From positions 1-16,248 of the forward strand of contig JAEEYY010000180.1 in assembly GCA_016288355.1 (NCBI GenBank): a stretch of 16,248 nt of DNA, given 5' to 3'. Position numbers and translations under genes: made by a program. The notes beneath the pieces were generated by a model. That model had not been told where the DNA came from, ran no database searches, and saw only the letters and a program-made list of their open reading frames with translations. Position 1 is the stretch's first letter. The number at the start of each line of letters is the position of its first letter. Below, one piece after another: positions 6,661 through 13,967 of the stretch. The stretch comes from Synergistes sp. Its GTDB lineage: Bacteria; Synergistota; Synergistia; Synergistales; Synergistaceae.

Positions 6661-6879
6661 CTACTTATATCTGTATGTTATCCTGCCCCGCGTCAGGTCG
6701 TATGGGGACAGCTGAAGCAGTACCCTGTCTCCCGGCAGAATCCTGATGAAATGCATACGCATTTTCCCGGAGACATGAGCCAGTATCTTGTGTCCATTTT
6801 CCAGCTCTACGCGGAACATGGCATTCGGCAGCGGCTCAACTACCTTGCCTTTTACCTCAATAACTTCTTCCTTGGCCAT
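6661..6879 (-). CDS. infA: Translation initiation factor IF-1
   Basis: IF-1 blocks the A site of the 30S subunit during initiation. The 72-residue protein is the standard length and is a single OB-fold S1-like domain: MAKEEVIEVKGKVVEPLPNA, FRVELENGHKILAHVSGKMR and ILPGDRVLLQLSPYDLTRGR are all family hallmarks. Its ATG overlaps the stop of the upstream KOW gene as TAATG (6881-6877), suggesting coupled translation. rpmJ follows after 50 bases. Confidence 0.98.
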   Translation of the reverse strand: MAKEEVIEVKGKVVEPLPNAMFRVELENGHKILAHVSGKMRMHFIRILPGDRVLLQLSPYDLTRGRITYRYK

Positions 6880-7202
6880 TAGGCAGTTTCATCCTCCTGT
6901 CTGCAAGATGTGCCACTGTTTTCCAAAACGTGGGAAATTTTCTGCATCAACCAGCCGTTGTCCAGAGGTTTCCCGCCAGCGACACGCCCGGCCACATCTT
7001 CGAGATAATAGTGCGTCTGTTGCAGGTGAATAACATTCTTCTTTTTCGGCTTGGCCGCCTTGTATTCAGCTCCGTTTGCTATCAGTATCCGGCCGCTGTC
7101 GTTTCCCACTACCGCAAAATGCCTGCCGGCATATTTCCCGCGGCGCACGATAACGACGTCTCCGGCACGGTACCTCTCAGGGACAGGGGATATCACTCCC
7201 AT
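6879..7202 (-). CDS. KOW-domain RNA-binding protein (L14e/L27e-like), function unknown
   Basis: The 107-residue protein begins with a KOW motif, about residues 11-42 (YRAGDVVIVRRGKYAGRHFA), followed by IANGAEYKAAKPKKKNVIHL at 41-60, the pattern of the small bacterial relatives of eukaryotic and archaeal L14e/L6e/L27e. Bacillus subtilis YbzG sits at the same place between map and infA. A role in RNA or ribosome binding is inferred from fold and neighbours; no experiment is known to me. The tail after about residue 65 is longer than I expect and ends acidic. The ATG lies within the last codons of map (ten-base overlap) and the stop forms TAATG with infA, so three genes are translationally interlocked. 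Confidence 0.88.
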   Translation of the reverse strand: MGVISPVPERYRAGDVVIVRRGKYAGRHFAVVGNDSGRILIANGAEYKAAKPKKKNVIHLQQTHYYLEDVAGRVAGGKPLDNGWLMQKISHVLENSGTSCRQEDETA

Positions 7203-7963
7203 GGAGTTAAAACCTCCGCGCCCTCGTCCGTAACGAGAAGACTGTATTCAAAGTGCGCGGCATCACTGCCGTCTTTTGTCACAACAGTCCAGCCGTCCGG
7301 CTGCGTCCTGACCTCTTCGGCTCCGGTCATCACCATCGGTTCTATGCAGAATGTCATGCGCGGCTTGACGGTCAGGCCGCTTCCCGGCTTCCCAAAGTTG
7401 GGGACCTGAGGAGCTTCATGCATTTTGCGTCCGATGCCGTGACCGGCATAGTCCCTTACGAGACCGAAGCCGGCAGGGATCACAAGGCTTTCCACCGTGT
7501 AGCCGATGTCCCCGAGCGTTGCTCCGGGTCTGACCGCAGCTACGCCTTTTATCAGAGCTTCGTGCGTAAGAGCAAGCAGCCGCTCCCGCTCTTCGCTTAT
7601 CCGCCCGACAGCAAACGTGCATGCGGCGTCTCCAAAGAAACCCTCTATAGAGGCACCGGTGTCTATACTGATAATATCTCCTTCTTCAAGAATCCTCCCG
7701 CGCGACGGTATCCCGTGTACGACCTCTTCATTTATTGAAGCGCATATCGTCCCCGGAAAAGGAGCCGACGCCCAGGAAGCTCTGTAACCTTTGAAAGCGG
7801 GTCTGCCCCCTTCCCTTATCACAAGGTCTTCAGCAGCCTCGTCAAGGGTAAGGGTGTCGATTCCCGGTTTAACCATATCTCTCATTAAATTAAGAACATC
7901 CGCAACGATCCGCCCTGCTTTGCGCATCTTAGCAATATCGCGGTCGCTTTTGAACGTGATCAT
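7193..7963 (-). CDS. map: Methionine aminopeptidase, type I
   Basis: Removes the initiator methionine from nascent proteins as they leave the ribosome. The 256-residue product has the five metal ligands of the family: Asp101, Asp112, His175, Glu208 and Glu239, plus active-site His84 (VVHGIPS). GHGIGRKMHEAP at 174-185 is the signature. There is no N-terminal zinc-finger extension, so it is the short bacterial type Ia. The ATG lies 21 bases after adk with no clear ribosome binding site in the right window. Its 3' end overlaps the KOW gene by ten bases. The order adk-map-infA is classic for Gram-positive-type spc clusters. Confidence 0.97.
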   Translation of the reverse strand: MITFKSDRDIAKMRKAGRIVADVLNLMRDMVKPGIDTLTLDEAAEDLVIREGGRPAFKGYRASWASAPFPGTICASINEEVVHGIPSRGRILEEGDIISIDTGASIEGFFGDAACTFAVGRISEERERLLALTHEALIKGVAAVRPGATLGDIGYTVESLVIPAGFGLVRDYAGHGIGRKMHEAPQVPNFGKPGSGLTVKPRMTFCIEPMVMTGAEEVRTQPDGWTVVTKDGSDAAHFEYSLLVTDEGAEVLTPWE

Positions 7964-7984
7964 AACAGAGAACAGCCCCGATTC

Positions 7985-8620
7985 TTAATTCTTCTCGAGG
8001 ATCCTGAGCACCGCGTCCTTGCCGCCGGTTGCGTCCACTGCGATCAAAAGTCCCTTTTGCGTATAGTATTCGATAAGCGGCGCTGTCTGGGTATGGAAAA
8101 CAGCAAGACGGTTCCTTATGACGCTCTCCCTGTCATCGTCGCGCTGCACCACTTCGCCGCCGCACTTATCGCATACGCCCTCTTTTGCGGTCGGCTTAAG
8201 CACGGTGTTGTATATCTCACCGCACTGCTTGCAGACCCGTCTCGATGTAAGCCTTGAAACGACGGTATCATCGTCTATCTCAAGACTGACTACCGCATCA
8301 AGTTTTATGCCGTGAGCGGTAAGCATCTTATCAAGCGCCTCCGCCTGGGCGATCGTACGCGGAAATCCGTCCAGCATGAAGCCTTCTTTGCAGTCGGCTT
8401 CCGCCAGGCGGGATTCCATCATACCTACTATAACATCGTCAGGCACCAGTTTGCCGGCGTCCATATAGGCTTTGGCGTCTTTTCCCAGCGCTGTGCCGGC
8501 CTTGACGTTTGCACGAAGGATATCGCCGGTAGAAATATGTGCTATCGGATATTTGCTTTTTATGCTGTCTGCCTGAGTTCCTTTCCCCGCTCCCGGGGCT
8601 CCGAGAAGAATTATTCTCAT
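7985..8620 (-). CDS. adk: Adenylate kinase, zinc-lid form
   Basis: Interconverts ATP plus AMP and two ADP in the cytoplasm. The 211-residue product begins MRIILLGAPGAGKGTQADSI with the P-loop at 7-15, has the AMP-site DGFPRT at 84-89, and a long lid domain containing cysteines 130, 133, 150 and 153 that form a zinc site, as in Bacillus and Geobacillus enzymes. The standard lid arginines follow. It sits 17 bases after secY with a GGAGG site. Confidence 0.98.
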   Translation of the reverse strand: MRIILLGAPGAGKGTQADSIKSKYPIAHISTGDILRANVKAGTALGKDAKAYMDAGKLVPDDVIVGMMESRLAEADCKEGFMLDGFPRTIAQAEALDKMLTAHGIKLDAVVSLEIDDDTVVSRLTSRRVCKQCGEIYNTVLKPTAKEGVCDKCGGEVVQRDDDRESVIRNRLAVFHTQTAPLIEYYTQKGLLIAVDATGGKDAVLRILEKN

Positions 8621-8637
8621 TTTCCGGCCTCCTTGGA

Positions 8638-9933
8638 TTACAGCTTCAAAAGGCTTCCGCCTTTGCTGCCGCGGCGCTTCAGTATGCCCTCATAGTGACG
8701 CATAAGAAGCTGACCTTCTATCTGATGCACTGTGTCAAGCGCTACGCCTACAACGATTATCACTGCCGTACCGCCGAAATAGAAGCTGTTTATATGCATC
8801 AGCCCCGTCATAAGGGTCGGTATTATAGCGATGACCGCAAGCGCTATAGAGCCGCCGAGCGTAATGCGTCCCATTACCTTCTCTATGTAATCGGTCGTAG
8901 GCTTGCCGGGGCGTATGCCGAGTATAAAGCCTCCGTTTTTCTTCATATTCGTCGAGATATCCTCAGGCTTGAAAACGACCGCCGTATAGAAATACGAGAA
9001 GAATATGATAAGCAGAACATAGAGAATCATATATATCGGACTGCTCGGGCTCATCGCACGCTGAATCGCCCTTGCCACGCTGTGCTGGAAAAGCCCGGCG
9101 ATGGTATAGGGGAACAGCAGGATCGACGAGGCGAAGATTATCGGGATGACGCCCGCGGTGTTGACGCGCAGCGGGATGAAGCTCGACTGTCCGCCGTACA
9201 TTTTATTTCCGACCACACGTTTGGCGTACTGGACCGGAAGGCGGCGCTGTCCCTCCTGAAGAAGGACGCATCCTGCTACCACGGCTATCATTATCACGAT
9301 CGCAAGCAGAAGAACAAGTATATTCATTTCACCAAGACGTACGAGAGAGATCGTACGAATAATGGCTTCCGGTATCCTTACCACGATACCTGCGAAGATA
9401 AGAAGCGATATGCCGTTCCCTATGCCGTGATCTGACATTATCTCGCCGAGCCACATTACCGCAACGGCTCCCGTTGTCAGCGTGAGAGCAACGAGGATTA
9501 TGTCGAATATGCCGCCCGAATAGATGCCGAGGCTCTTCAGCCATCCGGTCATGCCTATTGCCTGTATAAGGGCAAAGGCGATAGTACCGATGCGTGTCCA
9601 CTGAACTATCTTTTTGCGCCCTTCTTCCCCTTCCTTCTGCATCTTCTCAATGCTAGGCACCACAACAGCAAGAAGCTGCATCACGATGCTGGCATTGATA
9701 TAAGGCGTAACGCCCAGCGCGAATATCGAAAAGCGGCTGAGCGCTCCTCCTGCAAAGAGGTCGAGAAAGCCGAGCAGGCTTCCCTGATCGAAAAGCTTTC
9801 CGAGAGCAGCTGCGTCTACTCCGGGTGTAGGAACATGCGCACCCAGACGGTAGATAAAAAGCGCTGCAAGCGTGAATAATATGCGGCGTTTAAGGTCAGG
9901 CAGCCTAAATGTATCCCGGAAGGATTCAAGCAT
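8638..9933 (-). CDS. secY: Protein translocase subunit SecY
   Basis: SecY is the channel-forming subunit of the SecYEG translocon in the cytoplasmic membrane. The 431-residue protein has about ten membrane spans; the first is preceded by RDTFRLPDLKRRILFTLAAL and followed by GAHVPTPGVD. The plug and second span region FAGGALSRFSIFALGVTPYI, the lateral-gate GNGISLLIFAGI and the cytoplasmic loop LPVQYAKRVVG with ribosome/SecA-contact arginines are present. The ATG overlaps the rplO stop (TAATG). ATA isoleucine codons are common in its spans. Confidence 0.98.
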   Translation of the reverse strand: MLESFRDTFRLPDLKRRILFTLAALFIYRLGAHVPTPGVDAAALGKLFDQGSLLGFLDLFAGGALSRFSIFALGVTPYINASIVMQLLAVVVPSIEKMQKEGEEGRKKIVQWTRIGTIAFALIQAIGMTGWLKSLGIYSGGIFDIILVALTLTTGAVAVMWLGEIMSDHGIGNGISLLIFAGIVVRIPEAIIRTISLVRLGEMNILVLLLAIVIMIAVVAGCVLLQEGQRRLPVQYAKRVVGNKMYGGQSSFIPLRVNTAGVIPIIFASSILLFPYTIAGLFQHSVARAIQRAMSPSSPIYMILYVLLIIFFSYFYTAVVFKPEDISTNMKKNGGFILGIRPGKPTTDYIEKVMGRITLGGSIALAVIAIIPTLMTGLMHINSFYFGGTAVIIVVGVALDTVHQIEGQLLMRHYEGILKRRGSKGGSLLKL

Positions 9934-10379
9934 TATATTACCTCAGCCTTGCCGCCGGCCGCTTCGATCTTCTTGGCGGCCGATGCGCTGAAGGCATTTG
10001 CCTTTACAGTGAAACTCTTCGAAAGTTCGCCGTCGCCCAGGATCTTTACCGGGGCGCAGGCACATCTTATAAGGCGGAGCGCAGCGAGCTCTTCTGCCGT
10101 TATCTCTGCCCCGCTCTCGAAACGATCCTCAAGCTCAGCCAGATTCACTGTCTCGTATTTGACTGTGAAACGGAAATTGCTGAATCCGCGTTTCGGTATG
10201 CGGCGAGCGAGCGGCATCTGTCCGCCTTCAAAGTTAGCCCCTATATCCGGACTTTTGCGGGCCTTCTGCCCCTTATGTCCCTTGCCGGCGGTTTTTCCTT
10301 TTCCGCTGCCTAATCCCATTCCGAGACGTTTCTTTTTTTTGTGCGAACCCGGCATAGGTGAAAGCTCATGAAGTTCCAT
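9933..10379 (-). CDS. rplO: 50S ribosomal protein L15
   Basis: L15 is a late-assembling large-subunit protein that threads a glycine- and lysine-rich arm into 23S rRNA. The 148-residue product begins MELHELSPMPGSHKKKKRLG, followed by GSGKGKTAGKGHKGQKAR and FEGGQMPLARRIPKRGF, all diagnostic. The C-terminal half (VKILGDGELSKSFTVKANAFS) is the globular domain. It lies 12 bases after rpmD and overlaps secY by one base in TAATG. Confidence 0.98.
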   Translation of the reverse strand: MELHELSPMPGSHKKKKRLGMGLGSGKGKTAGKGHKGQKARKSPDIGANFEGGQMPLARRIPKRGFSNFRFTVKYETVNLAELEDRFESGAEITAEELAALRLIRCACAPVKILGDGELSKSFTVKANAFSASAAKKIEAAGGKAEVI

Positions 10380-10391
10380 CGCGTATTCCCC

Positions 10392-10574
10392 CTATTCCTC
10401 TGCGGACCACTCAAGCAGATGGCTGATCTTGTTGATCATGCCGCGAATCTGCGGGGTGTCCTCATGGTACACGGTCTCATTGAGCCTGTGGAAGCCCAGG
10501 GCCTTTATTACTCTTTCCTGTGCAGGCGGACGCCCGATCGTGCTTCTTTTCCAGGTGATACGAAGTTTGGCCAT
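10392..10574 (-). CDS. rpmD: 50S ribosomal protein L30
   Basis: L30 is a small protein on the back of the large subunit. The 60-residue product, MAKLRITWKRSTIGRPPAQE onward, is the normal bacterial length. It shows the ferredoxin-like L30 pattern with VIKALGFHRLNETV and a C-terminal IRGMINKISHLLEW. A GGAGG site precedes the ATG. It lies between rpsE and rplO, its invariable place. Confidence 0.97.
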   Translation of the reverse strand: MAKLRITWKRSTIGRPPAQERVIKALGFHRLNETVYHEDTPQIRGMINKISHLLEWSAEE

Positions 10575-10587
10575 AGCACGATACCTC

Positions 10588-11109
10588 CTAAGCTTCCCTG
10601 CGCTCTTTGCCGCGGAGCCTGTATATCTCTTCAGGCGTGCGGAGGCGCTTTACCGCATCCATCGTGGCATATGCGATATTGATAGGATTGGAGGTCCTGC
10701 CGGTGACCTTGGCTATGACGTCTTTGATGCCGCCGAGTTCCATTATCGGGCGGACCGATGAGCCTGCGAGAACTCCGGTACCGGGGGCAGCGGGGCGCAT
10801 AAGCACTTCGGCGGCGCCGAATTTGCCGATGATCGGATGCGGGAGGGTCTGCCCTGTCTTCTTAAGGTCGACCAGGTTCTTCTTCGCATGCTCTATGCCT
10901 TTTTTCATTGCCACAGAGATTTCCTTTGCTTTGCCCATACCGAGGCCGACCTGGCTCACGCCGTCGCCTACCGCGACAAGAACGCTGAAGCGGAAACGTT
11001 TTCCGCCTTTTACGACCTTGCTGACGCGGTTGATCGATACGACGCGCTCGGTGAGCTCAAGCCCTCTGCTGCTGTAGGATTTTACGTTCTGCTGTGTCTC
11101 TTTCGCCAA
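10588..11109 (-). CDS. rpsE: 30S ribosomal protein S5
   Basis: S5 sits on the solvent face of the small subunit and influences decoding fidelity. The 173-residue product has the dsRBD-like N-terminal domain (RVVSINRVSKVVKGGKRFRF, then GVSQVGLGMGKAKEIS) and the C-terminal domain (APGTGVLAGSSVRPIMELGG, then GRTSNPINI). The start is TTG at 11109-11107, with GGGGAGG eight bases before it. The rplR stop TAA lies upstream in the same frame, so no longer start exists. The N terminus is of standard length. Confidence 0.98.
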   Translation of the reverse strand: MAKETQQNVKSYSSRGLELTERVVSINRVSKVVKGGKRFRFSVLVAVGDGVSQVGLGMGKAKEISVAMKKGIEHAKKNLVDLKKTGQTLPHPIIGKFGAAEVLMRPAAPGTGVLAGSSVRPIMELGGIKDVIAKVTGRTSNPINIAYATMDAVKRLRTPEEIYRLRGKERREA

Positions 11110-11117
11110 TTTAGTCG

Positions 11118-11124
11118 CCTCCCC
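11118..11124 (-). promoter_or_regulatory. Ribosome binding site of rpsE, selecting a TTG start
   Basis: GGGGAGG immediately after the rplR stop and eight bases before TTG 11109-11107. Confidence 0.75.
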
Positions 11125-11490
11125 TTAGAACTTCAGGCCGGCTTCGCGGGCTGCTTCGGCAAAAGCCTTGATCCTGCCGTGGTAGACATGACCGCCTCTG
11201 TCGAAAACAACTTCGTTGATCCCGTTCGCAAGAGCGCGTTCGGCGATGAGCTTTCCTACTGCCTTTGCCGCTTCCTGGTTCCCCGTGCTTTTAAGATTTT
11301 CGAATTTGTCCTGTACCGTCGATGCGGATACAAGTGTATGCCCTTTTTCGTCGTCTATGATCTGAGCGGCAATGTGCTTAAGGCTGCCGAAAACTGCCAG
11401 ACGCGGACGCTCGCCGGTGCCGGAAAGATGTTTCCTGAGGCGACGGTGGCGCAACTCCCGCATTTCATTACGGCTGCGATTATTGATCAA
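11125..11490 (-). CDS. rplR: 50S ribosomal protein L18
   Basis: L18 binds 5S rRNA together with L5 and L25 in the central protuberance. The 121-residue product has the basic arm RHRRLRKHLSGTGERPRLAV and the conserved AAQIIDDEKGHTLVSAST, ERALANGINEVVFDRGG, YHGRIKAFAEAAREAGLKF. The start is TTG 11490-11488, giving MINNRSRNEM and the normal family length. TGA lies three codons upstream in frame. An ATG nine codons later has no binding site. The TTG has GAGAGG about nine bases ahead, overlapping the end of rplF. Confidence 0.97.
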   Translation of the reverse strand: MINNRSRNEMRELRHRRLRKHLSGTGERPRLAVFGSLKHIAAQIIDDEKGHTLVSASTVQDKFENLKSTGNQEAAKAVGKLIAERALANGINEVVFDRGGHVYHGRIKAFAEAAREAGLKF

Positions 11491-11499
11491 CGTCCTTCA

Positions 11500-11507
11500 C
11501 CTCTCCC
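11500..11507 (-). promoter_or_regulatory. Ribosome binding site of rplR, selecting a TTG start
   Basis: GGGAGAGG on the minus strand, nine bases before TTG 11490-11488; its first base is the last base of the rplF TAG stop. A closer GAAGG (11498-11494) may also contribute. Confidence 0.6.
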
Positions 11508-12049
11508 TATTTCTTAGCGCCGGCCTTACCGGCCTTGCGAATCACATACTCGCCGGCATATCTGATACCCTTGCCCTTATAGGGTTCGGGCGGACGATAG
11601 CCGCGTACGTTTGACGCGACCTGTCCGACAAGCTGCTTGTCGATGCCGCGTACGATGATCTTGATCGGGCTTTCGCATACGAATTCGATTCCTTCCGGAG
11701 GAACGACTTCGACCTGATGCGAAAAGCCAAGGTTCATAACGAGCGTTTTACCCTGCATCTGAGCGCGGTAACCCACTCCTACGATCTCAAGCACCTTCTG
11801 GAAGCCTTCGTTCACACCCTGGACCATATTGTTGATCAGGGCTCTGGTCATACCGTGAGCCGCACGTGTCGCCTTATCGTCGTTCGCACGCGTCACAGTG
11901 ATATTTCCGCCGTCGACTGTCACAGAGATGTTGGGCATTACGTTCATCTCAAGAGTGCCTTTGGCCCCCTTGACCTTCACTGCCTGCCCGTCCACTTTGA
12001 CCTCTACGCCCTTCGGAAGAGCTATGGCTTTGCGTCCTATCCTTGACAT
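11507..12049 (-). CDS. rplF: 50S ribosomal protein L6
   Basis: L6 binds near the factor-binding base of the L7/L12 stalk and the sarcin-ricin loop. The 180-residue product begins MSRIGRKAIALPKGVEVKVD, contains two repeated L6 domains (about 11-82 and 90-164), and the signature PEPYKGKGIRYAGEYVIRKA near the C terminus, ending in the usual lysine-rich tail. It lies 13 bases after rpsH. Confidence 0.98.
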   Translation of the reverse strand: MSRIGRKAIALPKGVEVKVDGQAVKVKGAKGTLEMNVMPNISVTVDGGNITVTRANDDKATRAAHGMTRALINNMVQGVNEGFQKVLEIVGVGYRAQMQGKTLVMNLGFSHQVEVVPPEGIEFVCESPIKIIVRGIDKQLVGQVASNVRGYRPPEPYKGKGIRYAGEYVIRKAGKAGAKK

Positions 12050-12062
12050 AGCAAGCCCTCCG

Positions 12063-12467
12063 TTACCAGACGTAGCAGACTACTTCGCCGCCGAGTCCGA
12101 GTTTGCGGGCCTTGGCGTCGGTCATAAGTCCGGCTGAGGTCGAGATAAGAGCAATGCCGAGGCCTCCCATGACTCTGGGCAGCTCATCCTTGCCGACGTA
12201 TATGCGGCGGCCCGGCTTGCTTATGCGGCGAAGCCCCTGGATGACTCTCTCTTTCTGCGGGCCATAGTTCATGGTCAGCCTGAGTATCGGCATCGGCTGC
12301 TTCGCATCGGTTATCGTTTTATAGTTACGGATATAGCCTTCCTCTTTGAGTATCCTTGCCATCTCAAGGCGGAGTTTCGAAAGAGGCATATCCACCATCT
12401 CATGGTAGACCACATTCGCATTTCTAATGCGTGTGAGCATATCCGCGACAGGATCGGTAATACGCAT
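12063..12467 (-). CDS. rpsH: 30S ribosomal protein S8
   Basis: S8 binds the central domain of 16S rRNA and, in E. coli, represses the spc operon by binding its mRNA. From ATG 12467 the product is 134 residues, beginning MRITDPVADMLTRIRNANVV and ending GLGGEVVCYVW, both standard. An open frame extends 33 codons upstream but that part is the rpsN-rpsH junction read out of context. GGAGG stands eight bases before the chosen ATG. No obvious S8-binding mRNA site was recognised. Confidence 0.98.
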   Translation of the reverse strand: MRITDPVADMLTRIRNANVVYHEMVDMPLSKLRLEMARILKEEGYIRNYKTITDAKQPMPILRLTMNYGPQKERVIQGLRRISKPGRRIYVGKDELPRVMGGLGIALISTSAGLMTDAKARKLGLGGEVVCYVW

Positions 12468-12496
12468 TAAAGGATCCTCCCTTCTACGCCCACGTG

Positions 12497-12682
12497 CTAC
12501 CAGCTCGCCTTGACGACGCCAGGGATCTTGCCCTCGCGCGCAAGCTTGCGGAAGCAGCAGCGGCACATGTCAAACTTGCGCATGTAGCCGTGGGGGCGCC
12601 CACAAATCGGGCAGCGGTTGTATTTTCTTACTTTGAACTTAGGCTCTTCTTTTGCCTTGTTCACCATGCATTTACGGGCCAT
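12497..12682 (-). CDS. rpsN: 30S ribosomal protein S14, type Z
   Basis: S14 sits in the head of the small subunit. The 61-residue form is the zinc-binding type Z. It begins MARKCMVNKAKEEPKFKVRK and has CPIC at 24-27 and CRCC at 40-43, the latter supplying the second zinc pair, plus the ending GKIPGVVKASW. An in-frame ATG 12 codons upstream was rejected because ATG 12682 matches the family start and has a GGAAGGAG site. Its position between rplE and rpsH is the ancestral one. Confidence 0.98.
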   Translation of the reverse strand: MARKCMVNKAKEEPKFKVRKYNRCPICGRPHGYMRKFDMCRCCFRKLAREGKIPGVVKASW

Positions 12683-12695
12683 TTGCTTCTCCTTC

Positions 12696-13238
12696 CTAAC
12701 GGGCGAAGGGCATCCCAAGCTCTTTCAGGAGCGCCTGGGCTTCCTCATCTGTCTGCGCCGTTGTCACAAACGTGATGTTCATGCCGCGCTGGCGGATGAC
12801 CTTATCGAAGTCTATCTCGGGGAAGAGAAGCTGCTCTTTAAGGCCGAGGTTGAAGTTTCCTCTGCCGTCAAAGCCCTTCTTCGATATCCCCTGGAAGTCC
12901 TTGATGCGGGGAAGTGCTATGCTGAAGAGACGATCTACGAACTCCCACATTTTGTCGCTCCTCAGCGTGACCATGCAGGCCACCGGCATCCCTTCGCGAA
13001 CCTTAAACCCTGCTATGGATTTCTTGGCGCGCTTCAGCACCGGCTTCTGTCCGGAAATAACTGTCAGCTCGTTCATCGAGGCATCCATATATTTCTGGTC
13101 AAGCTTTGCTTCGTTTACTCCGATATTGATGACTACCTTGACGAGGCGCGGTATCTGCATAACGTTCTTGTACTGAAACTGCTCGTTCAGACGAGGACGG
13201 ACTTCTTCTGTATATTTTGTCAAAAGACGCGGAACCAT
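12696..13238 (-). CDS. rplE: 50S ribosomal protein L5
   Basis: L5 binds 5S rRNA and contacts P-site tRNA from the central protuberance. The 180-residue product has NVMQIPRLVKVVINIGVNEA near the start, KKSIAGFKVREGMPVACMVT and LPRIKDFQGISKKGFDGRGN in the middle, and FPEIDFDKVIRQRGMNITFV, then a short C-terminal helix. All are typical. GAGGAGGG precedes the ATG. It lies 18 bases after rplX. Confidence 0.98.
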   Translation of the reverse strand: MVPRLLTKYTEEVRPRLNEQFQYKNVMQIPRLVKVVINIGVNEAKLDQKYMDASMNELTVISGQKPVLKRAKKSIAGFKVREGMPVACMVTLRSDKMWEFVDRLFSIALPRIKDFQGISKKGFDGRGNFNLGLKEQLLFPEIDFDKVIRQRGMNITFVTTAQTDEEAQALLKELGMPFAR

Positions 13239-13256
13239 ATCAGCTGTCCCTCCTCA

Positions 13257-13583
13257 TTAAGCCTTGTCGATTATTTCGCCGCACTGCTTGCAGACGCGGA
13301 CTTTCTTGCCGTCGTCAAGAAACGCACGGGAAACGCGCGTGGCTTTCCCGCACTTCGGACAGACCAGCATTACCTTTGAAGCGGCAAGTGCTGCTTCTCT
13401 TTTGATGAGTCCGCCGCGCGGATCCTTCTGCGAAGGACGGACCGCCTTTGTGATCATGTTTATGTTCTCAACAACGACGGTGTCCTTATCTATGTTTCTG
13501 CTGAGGATCTTTCCCTCTTTGCCGGCGTCCTTGCCGGAAATAACGCGAACGCGGTCTCCCTTTTTGATTCTCATTTTAGACAT
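13257..13583 (-). CDS. rplX: 50S ribosomal protein L24, with zinc ribbon
   Basis: L24 is an assembly initiator at the tunnel exit. The 108-residue product has the N-terminal KOW domain (IKKGDRVRVISGKDAGKEGK at 6-25) and a C-terminal zinc ribbon with cysteines 75, 78, 98 and 101 (CPKC and CKQC). The start at ATG 13583 has a GGGGGT site eight bases before; an ATG three codons later is possible. It lies 13 bases after rplN. Confidence 0.97.
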   Translation of the reverse strand: MSKMRIKKGDRVRVISGKDAGKEGKILSRNIDKDTVVVENINMITKAVRPSQKDPRGGLIKREAALAASKVMLVCPKCGKATRVSRAFLDDGKKVRVCKQCGEIIDKA

Positions 13584-13596
13584 CGCAGGTTACCCC

Positions 13597-13965
13597 CTAA
13601 ACAACCTCGGGAGCCAGAGAGACTATGCGCATATATTTCTTTTCTCTCAGTTCCCTTGCTACAGGACCAAAAATACGTGTTCCTCTGGGGTCGCCATTTG
13701 CGTCGATAACGACAGCGGCGTTGTCGTCGAAGCGCACATAGGAACCATCCTTGCGGCGTATCTCTTTTTTCGTCCTTACGATAACGGCCTTCACGACGTC
13801 ACCTTTTTTTATGTTGCCGTTCGGCGAAGCTTCGCGAACCGCGGCAACGATAACGTCGCCCACGCTTCCGACCTTGCGGAAGCTGCCTCCCTTTACCTGG
13901 ACGCAGAGGATCTTCTTGGCGCCGGAGTTATCCGCCACGTTAAGAACTGTTCTCAGCTGAATCAT
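13597..13965 (-). CDS. rplN: 50S ribosomal protein L14
   Basis: L14 forms intersubunit bridges and is the contact of the silencing factor RsfS. The 122-residue product begins MIQLRTVLNVADNSGAKKIL and has GSVGDVIVAAVREASPNGNI, KKEIRRKDGSYVRFDDNAAV and the ending RIFGPVARELREKKYMRIVS, a near-consensus L14. The ATG is two bases after the rpsQ stop, and its GAGGAGG site lies in the last rpsQ codons. Confidence 0.98.
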   Translation of the reverse strand: MIQLRTVLNVADNSGAKKILCVQVKGGSFRKVGSVGDVIVAAVREASPNGNIKKGDVVKAVIVRTKKEIRRKDGSYVRFDDNAAVVIDANGDPRGTRIFGPVARELREKKYMRIVSLAPEVV

Positions 13966-13967
13966 TG

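Noticed and set aside
8539..9435. Long plus-strand open frame (298 codons) opposite secY
   Set aside because: It is antisense to a full-length, strongly conserved secY, has low-complexity arginine/tyrosine-rich content and no family resemblance. It arises from codon bias on the other strand.
10837..11517. Plus-strand open frame of 226 codons opposite rpsE and rplR
   Set aside because: Antisense shadow of two conserved ribosomal genes; no domain seen.
12468..12566. 33-codon N-terminal extension of rpsH
   Set aside because: The added residues are unlike any S8, overlap the end of rpsN, and the ATG at 12467 has a GGAGG site and matches the family start.
12618..13379. Plus-strand open frame of 253 codons opposite rpsN, rplE and rplX
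   Set aside because: Antisense shadow; covers three conserved genes and shows no protein-family features.
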